From contig JANXSF010000030.1 in NCBI GenBank assembly GCA_025352795.1, positions 1 to 43,421 of the forward strand: DNA of 43,421 bases, given 5' to 3'. Every line of letters starts with the position of its first letter. Position 1 is the stretch's first letter. A program made the translations under genes and the position numbers. The notes beneath the pieces are model-generated. The model saw only the letters and a list, made by a program, of their open reading frames with translations, was not told the origin of the DNA and ran no database searches. Source of the stretch: Acidobacteriota bacterium (lineage in GTDB: Bacteria > Acidobacteriota > Terriglobia > Bryobacterales > Bryobacteraceae). Below, piece after piece: positions 16,864-25,141 of this stretch.

Positions 16864-16899
16864 CAACCGCCCGAAACTTTCGGGCGGTTGTTGTTTTTT
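16864..16899 (+). terminator. Rho-independent terminator ending the small RNA
   Basis: CAACCGCCCGAAA (16864-16876) is complementary to TTTCGGGCGGTTG (16878-16890), a perfect stem of at least ten strong pairs, followed by TTGTTTTTT (16891-16899). It ends about 70 bp before the Rieske gene, so readthrough should be low unless regulated. Confidence 0.9.
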
Positions 16900-16970
16900 A
16901 AACCCAGATAGTGGTAATTTTTTACAACTCCTTTGCGACTCACTCATTGCATCAGTGCACAATAACAAAA

Positions 16971-17477
16971 ATGCCCGATAATAACGATAACCTTCCTGAA
17001 ACACCTAGACGCTCTTTCTTCACTGCGGCAATCTTTGGACTAGGCGGCATCATCACTGCTGCTTTAGGCGGTCTAGCCGGTGGCTACCTGCTGATTCCAC
17101 CCAAAGCCAAGAAAAAAGATGGTTGGATCACAGTTGGGGACCTGACCCACATCCCTGCCAACAAGCCCGCAGAACTGGTTTTTCAGAAAACTCGAGTCGA
17201 TGGCTGGAAAGTGACTCGCGAAAAGGCCACCGCCTGGATCTTGAAAAAGTCCGATACTGAAGTGATTGCCTTCTCCCCCCAATGCACGCACCTGGGTTGC
17301 GCCTACCACTGGGAAGACGGTTCCAACACATTTATCTGCCCCTGTCACACTTCCGCTTTTTCGCCAGATGGCAAAGTTCTTAGCGGCCCCGCCCCACGAG
17401 CCTTGGATCGCTACGACGTTAAGCTGGATAGCGGAAAACTGCTATTAGGCGAAATTCGCCGTTCGGAGCAGGCATGA
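16971..17477 (+). CDS. Rieske iron-sulfur protein of a cytochrome bc complex
   Basis: This is the 168-residue Rieske subunit that carries electrons from quinol at the membrane surface. The N-terminus has a twin-arginine motif (TPRRSFFTAAIFGLGG, residues about 11-26) and a single membrane helix. The 2Fe-2S ligands are in CTHLGCAYHW and CPCHTSAF, giving two Cys and two His plus the disulfide cysteines. I start it at ATG 16971, which puts RR at residues 13-14; the in-frame extension upstream would run into the terminator region. No ribosome site is evident before this ATG. It overlaps the cytochrome b gene by 4 bp (ATGA). Confidence 0.93.
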   Translation: MPDNNDNLPETPRRSFFTAAIFGLGGIITAALGGLAGGYLLIPPKAKKKDGWITVGDLTHIPANKPAELVFQKTRVDGWKVTREKATAWILKKSDTEVIAFSPQCTHLGCAYHWEDGSNTFICPCHTSAFSPDGKVLSGPAPRALDRYDVKLDSGKLLLGEIRRSEQA

Positions 17478-19042
17478 TACCGAAAGTTCTCAACTGGCTG
17501 GAAGAACGCACAGGCCTGGTGAGCGGGCTGCATCATGCCCTGTATGAAGACATTCCGGCCTCTGCTGGCTGGCATCAGGTGATGGGTTCAGTCGCTCTAT
17601 TTTCTTTCATGACGCAAGTGTTCACGGGCATTATGCTGGCCATGAACTACGCCCCAACGGCCACGGAAGCCCATACCAGTTTGAAGTACATTCTTACGGA
17701 ACTGACTGGCGGCCAGTTAATGCGCGGATTGCACCATTGGGGCGCCAGCATGATGGTGATCATTGTTGTTCTGCATATGATCCAGGTTTTTGTTTGGGGC
17801 GCTTACAAGAAGCCGCGCGAAGCAACCTGGATGGTAGGCGTGGTGCTCCTATTAATCACAATGGTGTTTGGTCTAACGGGCTACTTGCTGCCCTGGGATA
17901 ACCGGGCGTATTGGGGCACCGTGGTGACTACCCAAATCGCCGGCCAAGCGCCGGTTCTTGGCCCCTATATTCAGCAATTAATGGGCGCGTCCAATGGAGT
18001 TGGCGCGCTGACATTTACTCGCTTCTACAGTGTCCACGTAATGATTTTGCCGCTGCTGATGGTGCTGCTGATCATGCTTCACGTCTACCTGGTTCGACGG
18101 CATGGCGTTGCCCCTGCCGCAGATGACAACAAGCCCAAGAAGAAGTTTTTTCCGGAACAAGTGTTCAAAGATACGGTGGCCATTTTTATTGCCTTTTGCA
18201 TTTTATTTGCCTTGGCGATTTTTGCCAAAGTTCCGCTGGGTCGTCTGGCAGATCCTACCGATACGGCCTACATTCCCCGTCCAGAATGGTACTTTTTGTT
18301 TTTGTTTCAAACCCTCAAATACTTTGAAGGACCTCTGGAAATTGTGGGCAGTTTAGTTCTGCCGAATCTTGCTCTTGTCGTACTTTTATTGGTGCCCTTC
18401 ATTGATCGTGGCCCGGCAATCAAGACTGCCAAGCGAACCTATGCCATGGTGGTGGTGCTGCTGTGCACCCTCGGCTGGTCGGCATTGACTATGGCGGCAC
18501 TTCGCAATGCACCTACCAACGCCGGGGATGAAATCAGCCTGGAAGCCCCAGAGCCTTGGCAGGAGTTGCCGCCAGATCAACTTGCTGGCATTGGTGTGTT
18601 CCGCAAGGAAGGTTGCGTGCAATGCCACTCTGCGGGCAAACAGCCCTTCAAAACTGCCAGGGAAATGGATTGGGTAACGGATCACATTAAGGAAAAGCAT
18701 GTTGGTCCTTCACCGGAAAATCAACTGCGGATACTGGCTTCGTTCAGCCGCAAGGCGAGTGACGATGCCATCAAGAATATGACTGCCGCCGCCCAGTTGC
18801 CGGTGGAAGGAGCAATCTTCTACCAGGTGAACCAATGCGGAATTTGTCACGAAATTAATGGCGTCGGCATGAAGACCGGTCCCAAGCTGAATGGGGTCAT
18901 TGTTCGGCGAACTCGGGAATGGCTCACCGGGCATTTCATTGATCCGCAGAAGTATTCGCCAGGAACACCCATGCCTGCCTACAAATTTTCACCAAACGAT
19001 ATGGAGCGTATGCTGGCTTACCTCACCTCTTTACCGGAATAG
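17474..19042 (+). CDS. Cytochrome b fused to a C-terminal diheme cytochrome c region
   Basis: This 522-residue protein joins the full cytochrome b to a c-type tail. The b part has the helix pairs holding two b hemes ([21 protein letters not shown] region; [20 protein letters not shown]) and the quinol-site motif [13 protein letters not shown], with about eight membrane segments to residue 350. The tail has two c-heme motifs, CVQCH at 381 and CGICH at 455, followed by a possible Met ligand in GTPMPAYKF. With the Rieske gene it makes a two-gene quinol:cytochrome c oxidoreductase. No separate cytochrome c1 gene is present here. The c-heme maturation it needs fits the TlpA/DsbD-like genes in the window, though not adjacent. 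Confidence 0.93.
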   Translation: MIPKVLNWLEERTGLVSGLHHALYEDIPASAGWHQVMGSVALFSFMTQVFTGIMLAMNYAPTATEAHTSLKYILTELTGGQLMRGLHHWGASMMVIIVVLHMIQVFVWGAYKKPREATWMVGVVLLLITMVFGLTGYLLPWDNRAYWGTVVTTQIAGQAPVLGPYIQQLMGASNGVGALTFTRFYSVHVMILPLLMVLLIMLHVYLVRRHGVAPAADDNKPKKKFFPEQVFKDTVAIFIAFCILFALAIFAKVPLGRLADPTDTAYIPRPEWYFLFLFQTLKYFEGPLEIVGSLVLPNLALVVLLLVPFIDRGPAIKTAKRTYAMVVVLLCTLGWSALTMAALRNAPTNAGDEISLEAPEPWQELPPDQLAGIGVFRKEGCVQCHSAGKQPFKTAREMDWVTDHIKEKHVGPSPENQLRILASFSRKASDDAIKNMTAAAQLPVEGAIFYQVNQCGICHEINGVGMKTGPKLNGVIVRRTREWLTGHFIDPQKYSPGTPMPAYKFSPNDMERMLAYLTSLPE

Positions 19043-19068
19043 TCAGAAAATGGGATCCATGCTACAAT
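19040..19068 (+). promoter_or_regulatory. Putative rpmE promoter
   Basis: TAGTCA (19040-19045, overlapping the cytochrome stop codon) and TACAAT (19063-19068) are spaced by 17 bp. The expected start is near 19075, giving a short leader to the rpmE ATG at 19110. The match is moderate. Confidence 0.45.
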
Positions 19069-19109
19069 CAGGTTTTCGGCATGTTACCCGGAAAAAAGTG
19101 AGATCGAAT

Positions 19110-19364
19110 ATGAAAGCCGCAATACACCCTGTTTACAACGAATTGAACGTAGTTTGTGCCTGTGGAAGCACCTTTAAGACCCGTTCAACGCACAAAGGCG
19201 ACATCCGAGTGGAAATTTGTTCCAGTTGCCATCCCTTCTTCACCGGTCGCCAAAAGCTGATCGATACCGAAGGTCGCGTTGATCGTTACAATCGTCAAAT
19301 GCTCAAAACAGCCGCAATTCAGAAACAACGCGAAGCCACAACCGCCCCCGCTGCCAAGGCTTAA
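19110..19364 (+). CDS. rpmE: Ribosomal protein bL31 (zinc-binding form)
   Basis: This is an 84-residue component of the large ribosomal subunit. [19 protein letters not shown] is the typical N-terminus, and the pairs CAC and [11 protein letters not shown] form the zinc-binding site, so this is the C+ paralogue rather than the zinc-free one. A family motif [12 protein letters not shown] follows, and a short Ala/Pro-rich tail ends the protein. A longer in-frame reading back to 18891 overlaps the cytochrome gene and is not native. The ribosome site is weak (AGTGAGA). Confidence 0.95.
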   Translation: MKAAIHPVYNELNVVCACGSTFKTRSTHKGDIRVEICSSCHPFFTGRQKLIDTEGRVDRYNRQMLKTAAIQKQREATTAPAAKA

Positions 19365-19396
19365 ACATAGCCTAGACATAGCTTAGTCGATATCTG

Positions 19397-19429
19397 CAAG
19401 TACTACTACTTCCTGAGTAGTAGTACTTG
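19397..19429. promoter_or_regulatory. Long palindrome at the start of the XRE regulator gene
   Basis: CAAGTACTACTACT (19397-19410) and AGTAGTAGTACTTG (19416-19429) are perfect 14-bp inverted arms around TCCTG. A second palindrome, GTATGTCATAC, overlaps its end at 19429-19439. There is no U-tract, so it is unlikely to be a terminator. The position directly before the regulator suggests an operator for autoregulation, or a hairpin controlling translation. Confidence 0.6.
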
Positions 19430-19450
19430 TATGTCATACTATCGAATACT

Positions 19451-19741
19451 ATGAATTTGGCCTTGCAAACTATTTTCCGTTCAGCCCAGCGGCTGTTCAC
19501 TTCACCGCTTCCCGATAATGAGACGCTCCTGTGTAGCGATATTGCCAATCAGCTTCGCTCCGTACGCACCAATGCTGGTCTTTCGCACCTTCAATTGGCC
19601 AAGCGGATTGGAACTACCGCATCCACTGTAAGCCGATTTGAAGATACAGAATTCAATGGGCATTCCCTGTTCATTTTAGATCGTCTGGCAGATGCTCTGG
19701 ATTGTCGTCTGCAAGTTCGATTTGTCCCTAAGAATCGTTAG
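19451..19741 (+). CDS. Small XRE-family helix-turn-helix regulator
   Basis: This is a protein of about 96 residues with one Cro/CI-type DNA-binding domain: SDIANQLRSVRTNAGLSHLQ, then LAKRIGTTASTVSRFEDTEF, then LDRLADALDCRLQVRF. The domain lies in the C-terminal two thirds. An earlier TTG (19427) would add eight residues and overlap the palindrome. I prefer ATG 19451, but neither start has a clear ribosome site. Antitoxins of toxin-antitoxin pairs look like this, but no toxin gene is adjacent: rpmE is upstream and accC downstream. Confidence 0.75.
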   Translation: MNLALQTIFRSAQRLFTSPLPDNETLLCSDIANQLRSVRTNAGLSHLQLAKRIGTTASTVSRFEDTEFNGHSLFILDRLADALDCRLQVRFVPKNR

Positions 19742-19764
19742 CCTGCTGGTAAACTCATAGTTTC

Positions 19765-21252
19765 ATGTTCTCGAAAGTTCTTGTTGCCAACCGTGGGGAA
19801 ATTGCGGTTCGCGTTATCCGCGCCCTCAAAGAGTTAGGCATAAAAAGCGTTGTTGTTTATTCCGATGCTGATCGGAAATCGCTCGCTGTTCAAATGGCTG
19901 ACGAAGCGATCCATATTGGTGCATCCCCATCCTCAGAAAGCTACCTGCAAATTCTCAAGATTCTTGCTGCTGCCCAACAAACAGGCGCAACGGCCATCCA
20001 CCCTGGTTACGGATTTTTAAGTGAGAACGCCGAGTTTGCCCAAGCCGTTGTTGACGCCGGGCTGACCTTTATCGGCCCCACCGCCGACGCCATTCGCAAG
20101 TTGGGATCGAAGACCGCTGCCCGGCAATTGGCGATTGCCGCCGGTGCGCCGGTGGTTCCGGGAACTACTGATCCAGTGACCAACTTCGCTGATGCCCGAC
20201 GTATTGCAGCCAGCATCGGCTATCCGTTATTGATCAAAGCAGCAGCAGGCGGTGGTGGCAAAGGCATGCGTCGCGTAGATGTCGAAGGGGAACTGGAAGC
20301 TGCCTTGCGCGATGCCGCAAGCGAAGCGGAACGGTCGTTCAAATCATCGGAAGTCTACATTGAAAAGCTGGTGCTGGCACCCAGGCACATCGAAATTCAG
20401 ATTTTGGGCGACCATCATGGAAACCTGATCCACCTTGGCGAAAGGGAATGTTCAGTTCAGCGGCGTCATCAAAAAGTGATTGAGGAATGTCCCTCTCCGT
20501 TGATGAGTGTTCATCCTGAATTGCGACAAGCCATGGGTGAGGCGGCCATCAAAGTGGCCAGAATTGCCGGTTATACAAATGCTGGAACTGCGGAGTTTCT
20601 GGTAGATGCGGAACGCAATTTTTATTTCCTGGAAATGAACACGCGCCTGCAGGTGGAGCATCCTGTGACGGAGTTGGTCACTGCCATTGATCTGGTTCAT
20701 TGGCAGTTGCGTATTGCTGCGGGTGAGAAACTTACGCTGCAACAAAGTGATATTCAATGGCGTGGTTCAGCCATTGAGTGTCGATTATATGCGGAAGATC
20801 CGGAAAACTATTTTCCGCAACCGGGCCTGATTCGCCAATTGGAATTTCCTTCGGGTCCTGGCATTCGTTTGGATAACGGTGTGTATGCCGGGTGGACGGT
20901 TCCCATGGAATACGATCCGCTGCTGGCCAAGCTGTGCTGCTGGGCAGGATCGCGGATGGAATCGATGGATCGGATGATGCGGGCACTGGATGAGTGTGTG
21001 ATTGCGGGCATTCAAACCAACTTGCCATTGTTCCGCCAAATTCTTCGCGAGTCCGATTTCAGGGCAGGGAACTTAACCACGTCCTATTTAGATGTTCATC
21101 CATATCGTCCGGAACCCATTCCACAGCACTTGGAAATTCCAGTGGTGCTGGCGGCCTTGGTTATGGAAAAGAGCCAGCGCACGTCGCCCATCGTCAACGC
21201 AAGCCCTGTTTCAACTTGGAAATCGGAAGGCCACAGGCGGTTGTTACGATGA
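19765..21252 (+). CDS. accC: Biotin carboxylase subunit of an acyl-CoA carboxylase
   Basis: This enzyme uses ATP and bicarbonate to carboxylate biotin on the carrier protein. The 495-residue protein has FSKVLVANRGEIAVRVIRA at the N-terminus, IHPGYGFLSENAEFA, the ATP-grasp glycine loop AAAGGGGKGMR, and the catalytic region FLEMNTRLQVEHPVTELVT. It is longer than the 450 residues typical of E. coli AccC, with an extra C-terminal tail. The biotin carrier gene overlaps its stop (ATGA). No carboxyltransferase gene is nearby, so it could serve acetyl-CoA or another acyl-CoA carboxylase. The pairing looks like a split alpha subunit. Confidence 0.93.
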   Translation: MFSKVLVANRGEIAVRVIRALKELGIKSVVVYSDADRKSLAVQMADEAIHIGASPSSESYLQILKILAAAQQTGATAIHPGYGFLSENAEFAQAVVDAGLTFIGPTADAIRKLGSKTAARQLAIAAGAPVVPGTTDPVTNFADARRIAASIGYPLLIKAAAGGGGKGMRRVDVEGELEAALRDAASEAERSFKSSEVYIEKLVLAPRHIEIQILGDHHGNLIHLGERECSVQRRHQKVIEECPSPLMSVHPELRQAMGEAAIKVARIAGYTNAGTAEFLVDAERNFYFLEMNTRLQVEHPVTELVTAIDLVHWQLRIAAGEKLTLQQSDIQWRGSAIECRLYAEDPENYFPQPGLIRQLEFPSGPGIRLDNGVYAGWTVPMEYDPLLAKLCCWAGSRMESMDRMMRALDECVIAGIQTNLPLFRQILRESDFRAGNLTTSYLDVHPYRPEPIPQHLEIPVVLAALVMEKSQRTSPIVNASPVSTWKSEGHRRLLR

Positions 21253-21701
21253 ACTTTCGGGCCATCCTCAATGGGAAAGCAGTTGCCGAATTTGACCAGA
21301 CTCCTGGTGAGGTGGAAGAAATCTCTCCCGGTGTTTATTCCGTTCTGCGCAATGGGCAGAGCTTCGCGGTGCGACTTATTGGAGGCCCTGGCAATTACGA
21401 AGTTGCCGTAGATGGCCATCGGTTCCCATTGCAACTGGAAGACCCACGCGATGCGGCGTCGGCAAATAATACGAGCGAACAGAGTGGACGCGTTGAAGTG
21501 AAATCAGCCATGCCCGGCAAAGTGGTTCGCGTGTTGGTGAGTGATGGCGATATGGTTGAGCCGGGGCAAAGCCTGATTGTGGTGGAAGCGATGAAGATGC
21601 AAAACGAGTTGAAATCCCCTAAAACAGGCCGCGTTGTGAAGATCAATACCATTGAAGGTGCTACGGTGCAGGCTGGGCAGGTGTTGGTTGTGTTGGAATA
21701 G
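21249..21701 (+). CDS. Biotin carboxyl carrier protein
   Basis: This is a 150-residue protein with a C-terminal biotinyl domain: SAMPGKVVRVLVSDGDMVEPG, then the biotinylated lysine in VVEAMKMQNE, then GATVQAGQVLVVLE. The N-terminal half (FRAILNGKAVAEF...) resembles the linker region seen before the biotinyl domain in alpha subunits of propionyl- and methylcrotonyl-CoA carboxylases. The ATG at 21249 overlaps the accC stop; a longer frame upstream is out of register with known homologues. It is co-translated with accC. Confidence 0.9.
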   Translation: MNFRAILNGKAVAEFDQTPGEVEEISPGVYSVLRNGQSFAVRLIGGPGNYEVAVDGHRFPLQLEDPRDAASANNTSEQSGRVEVKSAMPGKVVRVLVSDGDMVEPGQSLIVVEAMKMQNELKSPKTGRVVKINTIEGATVQAGQVLVVLE

Positions 21702-21710
21702 AGGAAAGCT

Positions 21711-22478
21711 ATGGACAAGGTTTGCGAAAAATGCGATGGTACGGGTTGGATTCCAGGCGAATCTCATGGCATCAGTGCAGTAACTCGTTGCGACTGCATT
21801 TTTGTGGAACGTCGGGATCGCATTGAGCGTTCGGCCAGCATTCCGCCGCTGTATCAAACCGCTTCTCTTGAAAATTTTCTACTGCCCAAAGATAACCCTG
21901 TTGCTGCTCGTTCGTTGCAATCGGTAATGCTGAACGTCCGCAGTTATGCGCGGGAGTTTCCGCAGACCGATAAGCCAGGATTATTGTTTGTTGGTGAGCC
22001 AGGAACTGGCAAAACGCACTTAGCAGTTGCTGCTGGACGCATTCTGATGGAACGGGGATTCGAATGTCTTTTCTTCGATTATCAGAATTTGCTGGACCGC
22101 ATTCGTAGCGGCTACGACGCTGCTTCCGGCACCAGTGACCGGGAAGCATATCGAACTGCTCTCGATGTCGAAGTCTTGCTTCTCGACGATTTGGGTGCCC
22201 ACCGCACTACCGATTGGGTTGAAGATACGGTGACCAGCATCATCACCTACCGCTGCAATAATCGTAAGGCGCTGATTGCCACCACCAATCTTCCTGATGT
22301 GGAGGCTGCGGCAGCATCGGGAGAGCGTGGCAACCTTTCTCCTGGAGGTCGTGATTATCGGCGCACTTTGGGTGAAAGCATCGGAATGCGAGCCCGTTCA
22401 CGCCTGTTTGAGATGTGCCGTGTGATTCGAATGCCTGCTGTTGAAGACTACCGCATTAAGAAATCGCGGAGCTTGTAA
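21711..22478 (+). CDS. DnaC/IstB-like AAA+ ATPase with N-terminal zinc motif
   Basis: This is a 255-residue ATPase related to the helicase loader DnaC/DnaI. The N-terminus has CEKCDGTGW and CDC, a likely four-cysteine zinc site as in DnaI-like loaders. Walker A is GEPGTGKTHLAVA (near residue 95), Walker B is VEVLLLDDLGAH, and a sensor-like ALIATTNL follows. No transposase is adjacent, so an IstB role is unlikely. GAGGA precedes the ATG by 6 nt. It lies between biotin carrier and ychF genes, which gives no functional clue. I infer a role in loading the replicative helicase. Confidence 0.8.
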   Translation: MDKVCEKCDGTGWIPGESHGISAVTRCDCIFVERRDRIERSASIPPLYQTASLENFLLPKDNPVAARSLQSVMLNVRSYAREFPQTDKPGLLFVGEPGTGKTHLAVAAGRILMERGFECLFFDYQNLLDRIRSGYDAASGTSDREAYRTALDVEVLLLDDLGAHRTTDWVEDTVTSIITYRCNNRKALIATTNLPDVEAAAASGERGNLSPGGRDYRRTLGESIGMRARSRLFEMCRVIRMPAVEDYRIKKSRSL

Positions 22479-22517
22479 CCTGTTTACAGGTAAAATAGAA
22501 AGGTCCACTAAACTATC

Positions 22518-23621
22518 ATGCTCTGTGCCGGAATTGTAGGTCTGCCCAATGTGGGCAAAAGTACGCTGTTTAACGCAGTGACGCAGTCTCAGAAGGCCAT
22601 GGCGGCCAACTATCGCTTCTGTACCATTGAACCGAATCAGGGGGTGGTGACGGTCCCTGACGACCGGTTGGCGGTGCTGGCGAAGATCAGCGGATCGCAA
22701 AAGCTGATTCCTTCTGTCTTTGAATTCGTCGATATCGCGGGCCTGGTGAAAGGCGCGAGTAAGGGCGAAGGATTGGGCAATCAATTCCTGGGTCACATTC
22801 GCGAAGTAGATGCCATTGTGCAAGTGGTTCGGTGCTTTGAAAACTCCGACATTGAGCACGTGATGGATAGCGTAGATCCCATTCGCGACATTGAAGTGGT
22901 CAATACAGAATTGCTGCTGGCTGATCTGGAAGCAATTGAAAAGCGCAAATACAAGCAGCAGAAAGCTGCCAAATCTGGCGATAAAAAAGCTCAATCTGAA
23001 ATTGAATTGCTCACCCGTTTGGAACAACATTTGGGTGATGGCAAATTCGCTGTATCGATGGATGTCACCGCAGAAGAAAAGCTACTGATGAAGCCATTTT
23101 TTCTACTCACCAATAAACCCACCCTGTTCGCTTGCAACGTGGCGGAAGGGGAGTTAGGAGATCCTGACAGCAATCCCTGGGTGCCCAAGGTCCGCGATTA
23201 CGCGGCGCATCATCATGGAACAAGTGCCGTGGTTGTTTCCGCTGAAATTGAAGCAGAACTGGTCACGCTTCCACCGGATGAACGTGCCGAATATCTGGAA
23301 GGGTTGGGCGTGAAAGAATCAGGTACCGGGACGCTGATCAAAGAGGCCTATCATCTGCTGGGTTTGCGAACCTACCTGACCACTGGCGAAAAGGAAACAA
23401 GGGCCTGGACGATTCACGCTGGGGACAAAGCCCCGGTAGCGGCAGGCGTGATTCATTCCGATTTCGAGAAGAGCTTTATTTCCGCTGAGACCATTTCCTA
23501 CGACGATCTGGTTGCGGCCGGAAGCTATGCCAAGGCTCGTGAAATTGGTCGGCTGCGGACGGAAGGCAAAGAGTACGTGGTGCAGGACGGGGACGTCATG
23601 GAATTTAAGACGTTTTTATAA
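22518..23621 (+). CDS. ychF: YchF/OLA1-family P-loop ATPase
   Basis: This 367-residue ribosome-associated P-loop NTPase belongs to the Obg group but prefers ATP. GIVGLPNVGKSTLFNAVT is the P-loop, and FVDIAGLVKGASKGEGLGNQ is G3 with the family's extension. The G4 site reads LLTNKPTLF instead of NKxD, the known cause of ATP preference. A coiled-coil insert rich in Lys/Glu (residues about 130-170) and a C-terminal TGS domain (ETRAWTIHAGDKAP to the end) complete the family layout. Length and start are standard. Confidence 0.96.
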   Translation: MLCAGIVGLPNVGKSTLFNAVTQSQKAMAANYRFCTIEPNQGVVTVPDDRLAVLAKISGSQKLIPSVFEFVDIAGLVKGASKGEGLGNQFLGHIREVDAIVQVVRCFENSDIEHVMDSVDPIRDIEVVNTELLLADLEAIEKRKYKQQKAAKSGDKKAQSEIELLTRLEQHLGDGKFAVSMDVTAEEKLLMKPFFLLTNKPTLFACNVAEGELGDPDSNPWVPKVRDYAAHHHGTSAVVVSAEIEAELVTLPPDERAEYLEGLGVKESGTGTLIKEAYHLLGLRTYLTTGEKETRAWTIHAGDKAPVAAGVIHSDFEKSFISAETISYDDLVAAGSYAKAREIGRLRTEGKEYVVQDGDVMEFKTFL

Positions 23622-23631
23622 ACTCAATTAT

Positions 23632-23660
23632 CCGCAGATGGCGCAGATACGCGCAGATAA
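23632..23660. repeat. Short GCAGAT direct repeats between ychF and rimO
   Basis: GCAGAT occurs three times with a 9-10 nt period (23634, 23643, 23653) in the 58-bp gap between convergent genes ychF and rimO. The motif resembles short dispersed GCAGAT-type intergenic repeats. Only one array is present in this window. Confidence 0.5.
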
Positions 23661-23679
23661 AACTTAAAACGGATTGTCT

Positions 23680-25092
23680 TTACCTGTGTGGTAAGTGGTT
23701 TGGGGTTTTGTGGCTGGTTAGGATTGGGAACATGGCCATTGGGATTGCTGGAACATTATGTGATTCGTCGGTGAGCGATCCAACCAAATCATAATCGTGA
23801 GCTTCTGTGATGCGCATGCGCCTCATTTGGCCTGGGGCGATGGGGCCTTCGCCTGGATCGCTGATGTAACACACGCCGTCGATTTCAGGGGCTTGCGTTG
23901 ACATTCTGGCTTCCCACAAAAGGTCGCTTTCTTTGGAGGGCCCTTCGATTAATACATCCACTTCCTGGCCTATCATTCTGCGATTGCGCTCGGCGCTGAT
24001 TTTCCGTTGGATGGACATCAACTTGCGCTTGCGGTTATAAATTGTTCGAGCGTCTATTTTTCCATCGAGTAAATAACTCTTGCTGGAGTCTTCATCTGAA
24101 TAAGAAAATACGCCTAAGCGATCCAGTTGGGCGGCTTCTACGAATTGGCAGAGCTCTTCAAAATCCTGCTCTGTTTCCCCAGGGAATCCGGCGATCATGC
24201 TGGTTCGAATGGCCACGCCGGGAATGGTTTTACGAATCCGTTCCAGCAGCTTCAGGAAGAAATCCCCATTCGATCCGCGCTTCATGCGCTTCAATACGTT
24301 TGAGCTGGCATGCTGCAAAGGCATGTCGATGTACTTCACCAGGTCGCCATGTTCGGCAATGGTGTCCAGCAGCTTCTGGGTTACTTTATTGGGGTAGCAG
24401 TAGAGGAACCGCACCCATTTTTTATGCTCAGTTTCAATTTGCGCCAACCGTGCCAGCAGTACAGCAAGGCCGTCACGAAGTCCGAAATCCTCTCCATAGC
24501 AGGTGGTGTCCTGGCCGATCAGGTTAATTTCACGCACGCCTTGCGAAAACAGATTTGTCGCTTCGTTGATTACCGATTCAAAACGACGGCTCCGAAAAGC
24601 CCCACGGTATTGGGGGATCACGCAAAAGGTGCAAGGGTGGTCACAGCCCTCAGCGATTTTCATATACGCGAAGTGGCGCGGTGTGGCTAGCACTCGGGGA
24701 GTCAGGTCGTGGTAGAGGTAGGGTTCAAATGGTGCCGCTTTCGGCGTCAGACCTTCGCACAGGGCGTTGATCTTTTCCAGTTCATTGGTGCCGATAACGG
24801 CATCCACTTCCGGCATCTGCTTTTGGATATCGTCCCGATACCGTTCCACCAGACAACCAGCGACAATCAACCTTTGGGCGCGGCCAGTCTTTTTGAACTG
24901 GGCCATTTCCATGATGGTATCTACCGATTCCTGTTTGGCAAGATCAATGAAGCTACAGGTATTGACGACAATCACGTCGGCATCTTCTGGCTGATGAGTC
25001 AATTCATGGCCGCCCGCAGTGAGCGTACCCATCATGACTTCTGTATCTACGAGGTTTTTGGGACACCCCAGGCTAACGAATCCGACTTTCAT
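23680..25092 (-). CDS. rimO: Ribosomal protein S12 methylthiotransferase RimO
   Basis: This radical-SAM enzyme adds a methylthio group to an aspartate of ribosomal protein S12. The 470-residue protein starts at ATG 25092 (MKVGFVSLGCPKNLVDTEVM). The N-terminal domain holds one Fe-S cluster (Cys in SLGCPKN, NTCSFI and VAGCLVERY). The radical-SAM site is EGCDHPCTFCVIPQYRG. A C-terminal TRAM domain binds the target. PCTFCVIPQYRGAFRSR and GFPGETEQDF favour RimO over MiaB. The protein ends with an unusual short tail (SHKTPNHLPHR). It is monocistronic here. Confidence 0.94.
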   Translation of the reverse strand: MKVGFVSLGCPKNLVDTEVMMGTLTAGGHELTHQPEDADVIVVNTCSFIDLAKQESVDTIMEMAQFKKTGRAQRLIVAGCLVERYRDDIQKQMPEVDAVIGTNELEKINALCEGLTPKAAPFEPYLYHDLTPRVLATPRHFAYMKIAEGCDHPCTFCVIPQYRGAFRSRRFESVINEATNLFSQGVREINLIGQDTTCYGEDFGLRDGLAVLLARLAQIETEHKKWVRFLYCYPNKVTQKLLDTIAEHGDLVKYIDMPLQHASSNVLKRMKRGSNGDFFLKLLERIRKTIPGVAIRTSMIAGFPGETEQDFEELCQFVEAAQLDRLGVFSYSDEDSSKSYLLDGKIDARTIYNRKRKLMSIQRKISAERNRRMIGQEVDVLIEGPSKESDLLWEARMSTQAPEIDGVCYISDPGEGPIAPGQMRRMRITEAHDYDLVGSLTDESHNVPAIPMAMFPILTSHKTPNHLPHR

Positions 25093-25141
25093 GGAAAAAA
25101 GAGTGTTCCTCTTTTTAGTGTAACCCATTAGTGTTACTCAT

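Larger units (their letters stand above)
16645..16899 (+). ncRNA. Unrecognised structured RNA with a short ORF and internal anti-Shine-Dalgarno
   Basis: This is a predicted transcript of about 255 nt between its own promoter and a strong terminator. It contains AAAGGAGGTGATCC (16654-16667), a perfect complement of the 16S rRNA 3' tail, and then a 15-codon ORF. An outer stem pairs 16696-16712 with 16779-16795 (one mismatch and a few wobbles). It encloses a hairpin around 16711-16726 (CCGACT/AGTCGG) and a hairpin 16755-16780 (CCGCAG/CTGTGG inside CCGG/CCGG). A further 7-bp hairpin is at 16838-16854. GGTCACCTT (16779-16787) can pair either with GAGGTGGCC in the ORF or, with one bulge, with the Shine-Dalgarno at 16658-16667. 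It is not recognisable as tmRNA, 6S, SRP or RNase P RNA. It could be an independent sRNA or a leader of the Rieske operon. Boundaries are approximate. Confidence 0.65.

Noticed and set aside
16645-16899. Identification as SRP RNA because of a GTCAG...CCGGAA segment.
   Set aside because: The GGAAG-type loop and flanking SRP consensus are not reproduced, and the fold is a multi-branch structure with an ORF.
19397-19429. Rho-independent terminator after rpmE.
   Set aside because: The stem is AT-rich in its repeats and lacks a following T run, and it abuts the next gene's start.
20994-21248. An 85-residue extension of the biotin carrier protein upstream of 21249.
   Set aside because: It lies entirely within accC in another frame; the ATGA overlap start gives a normal protein.
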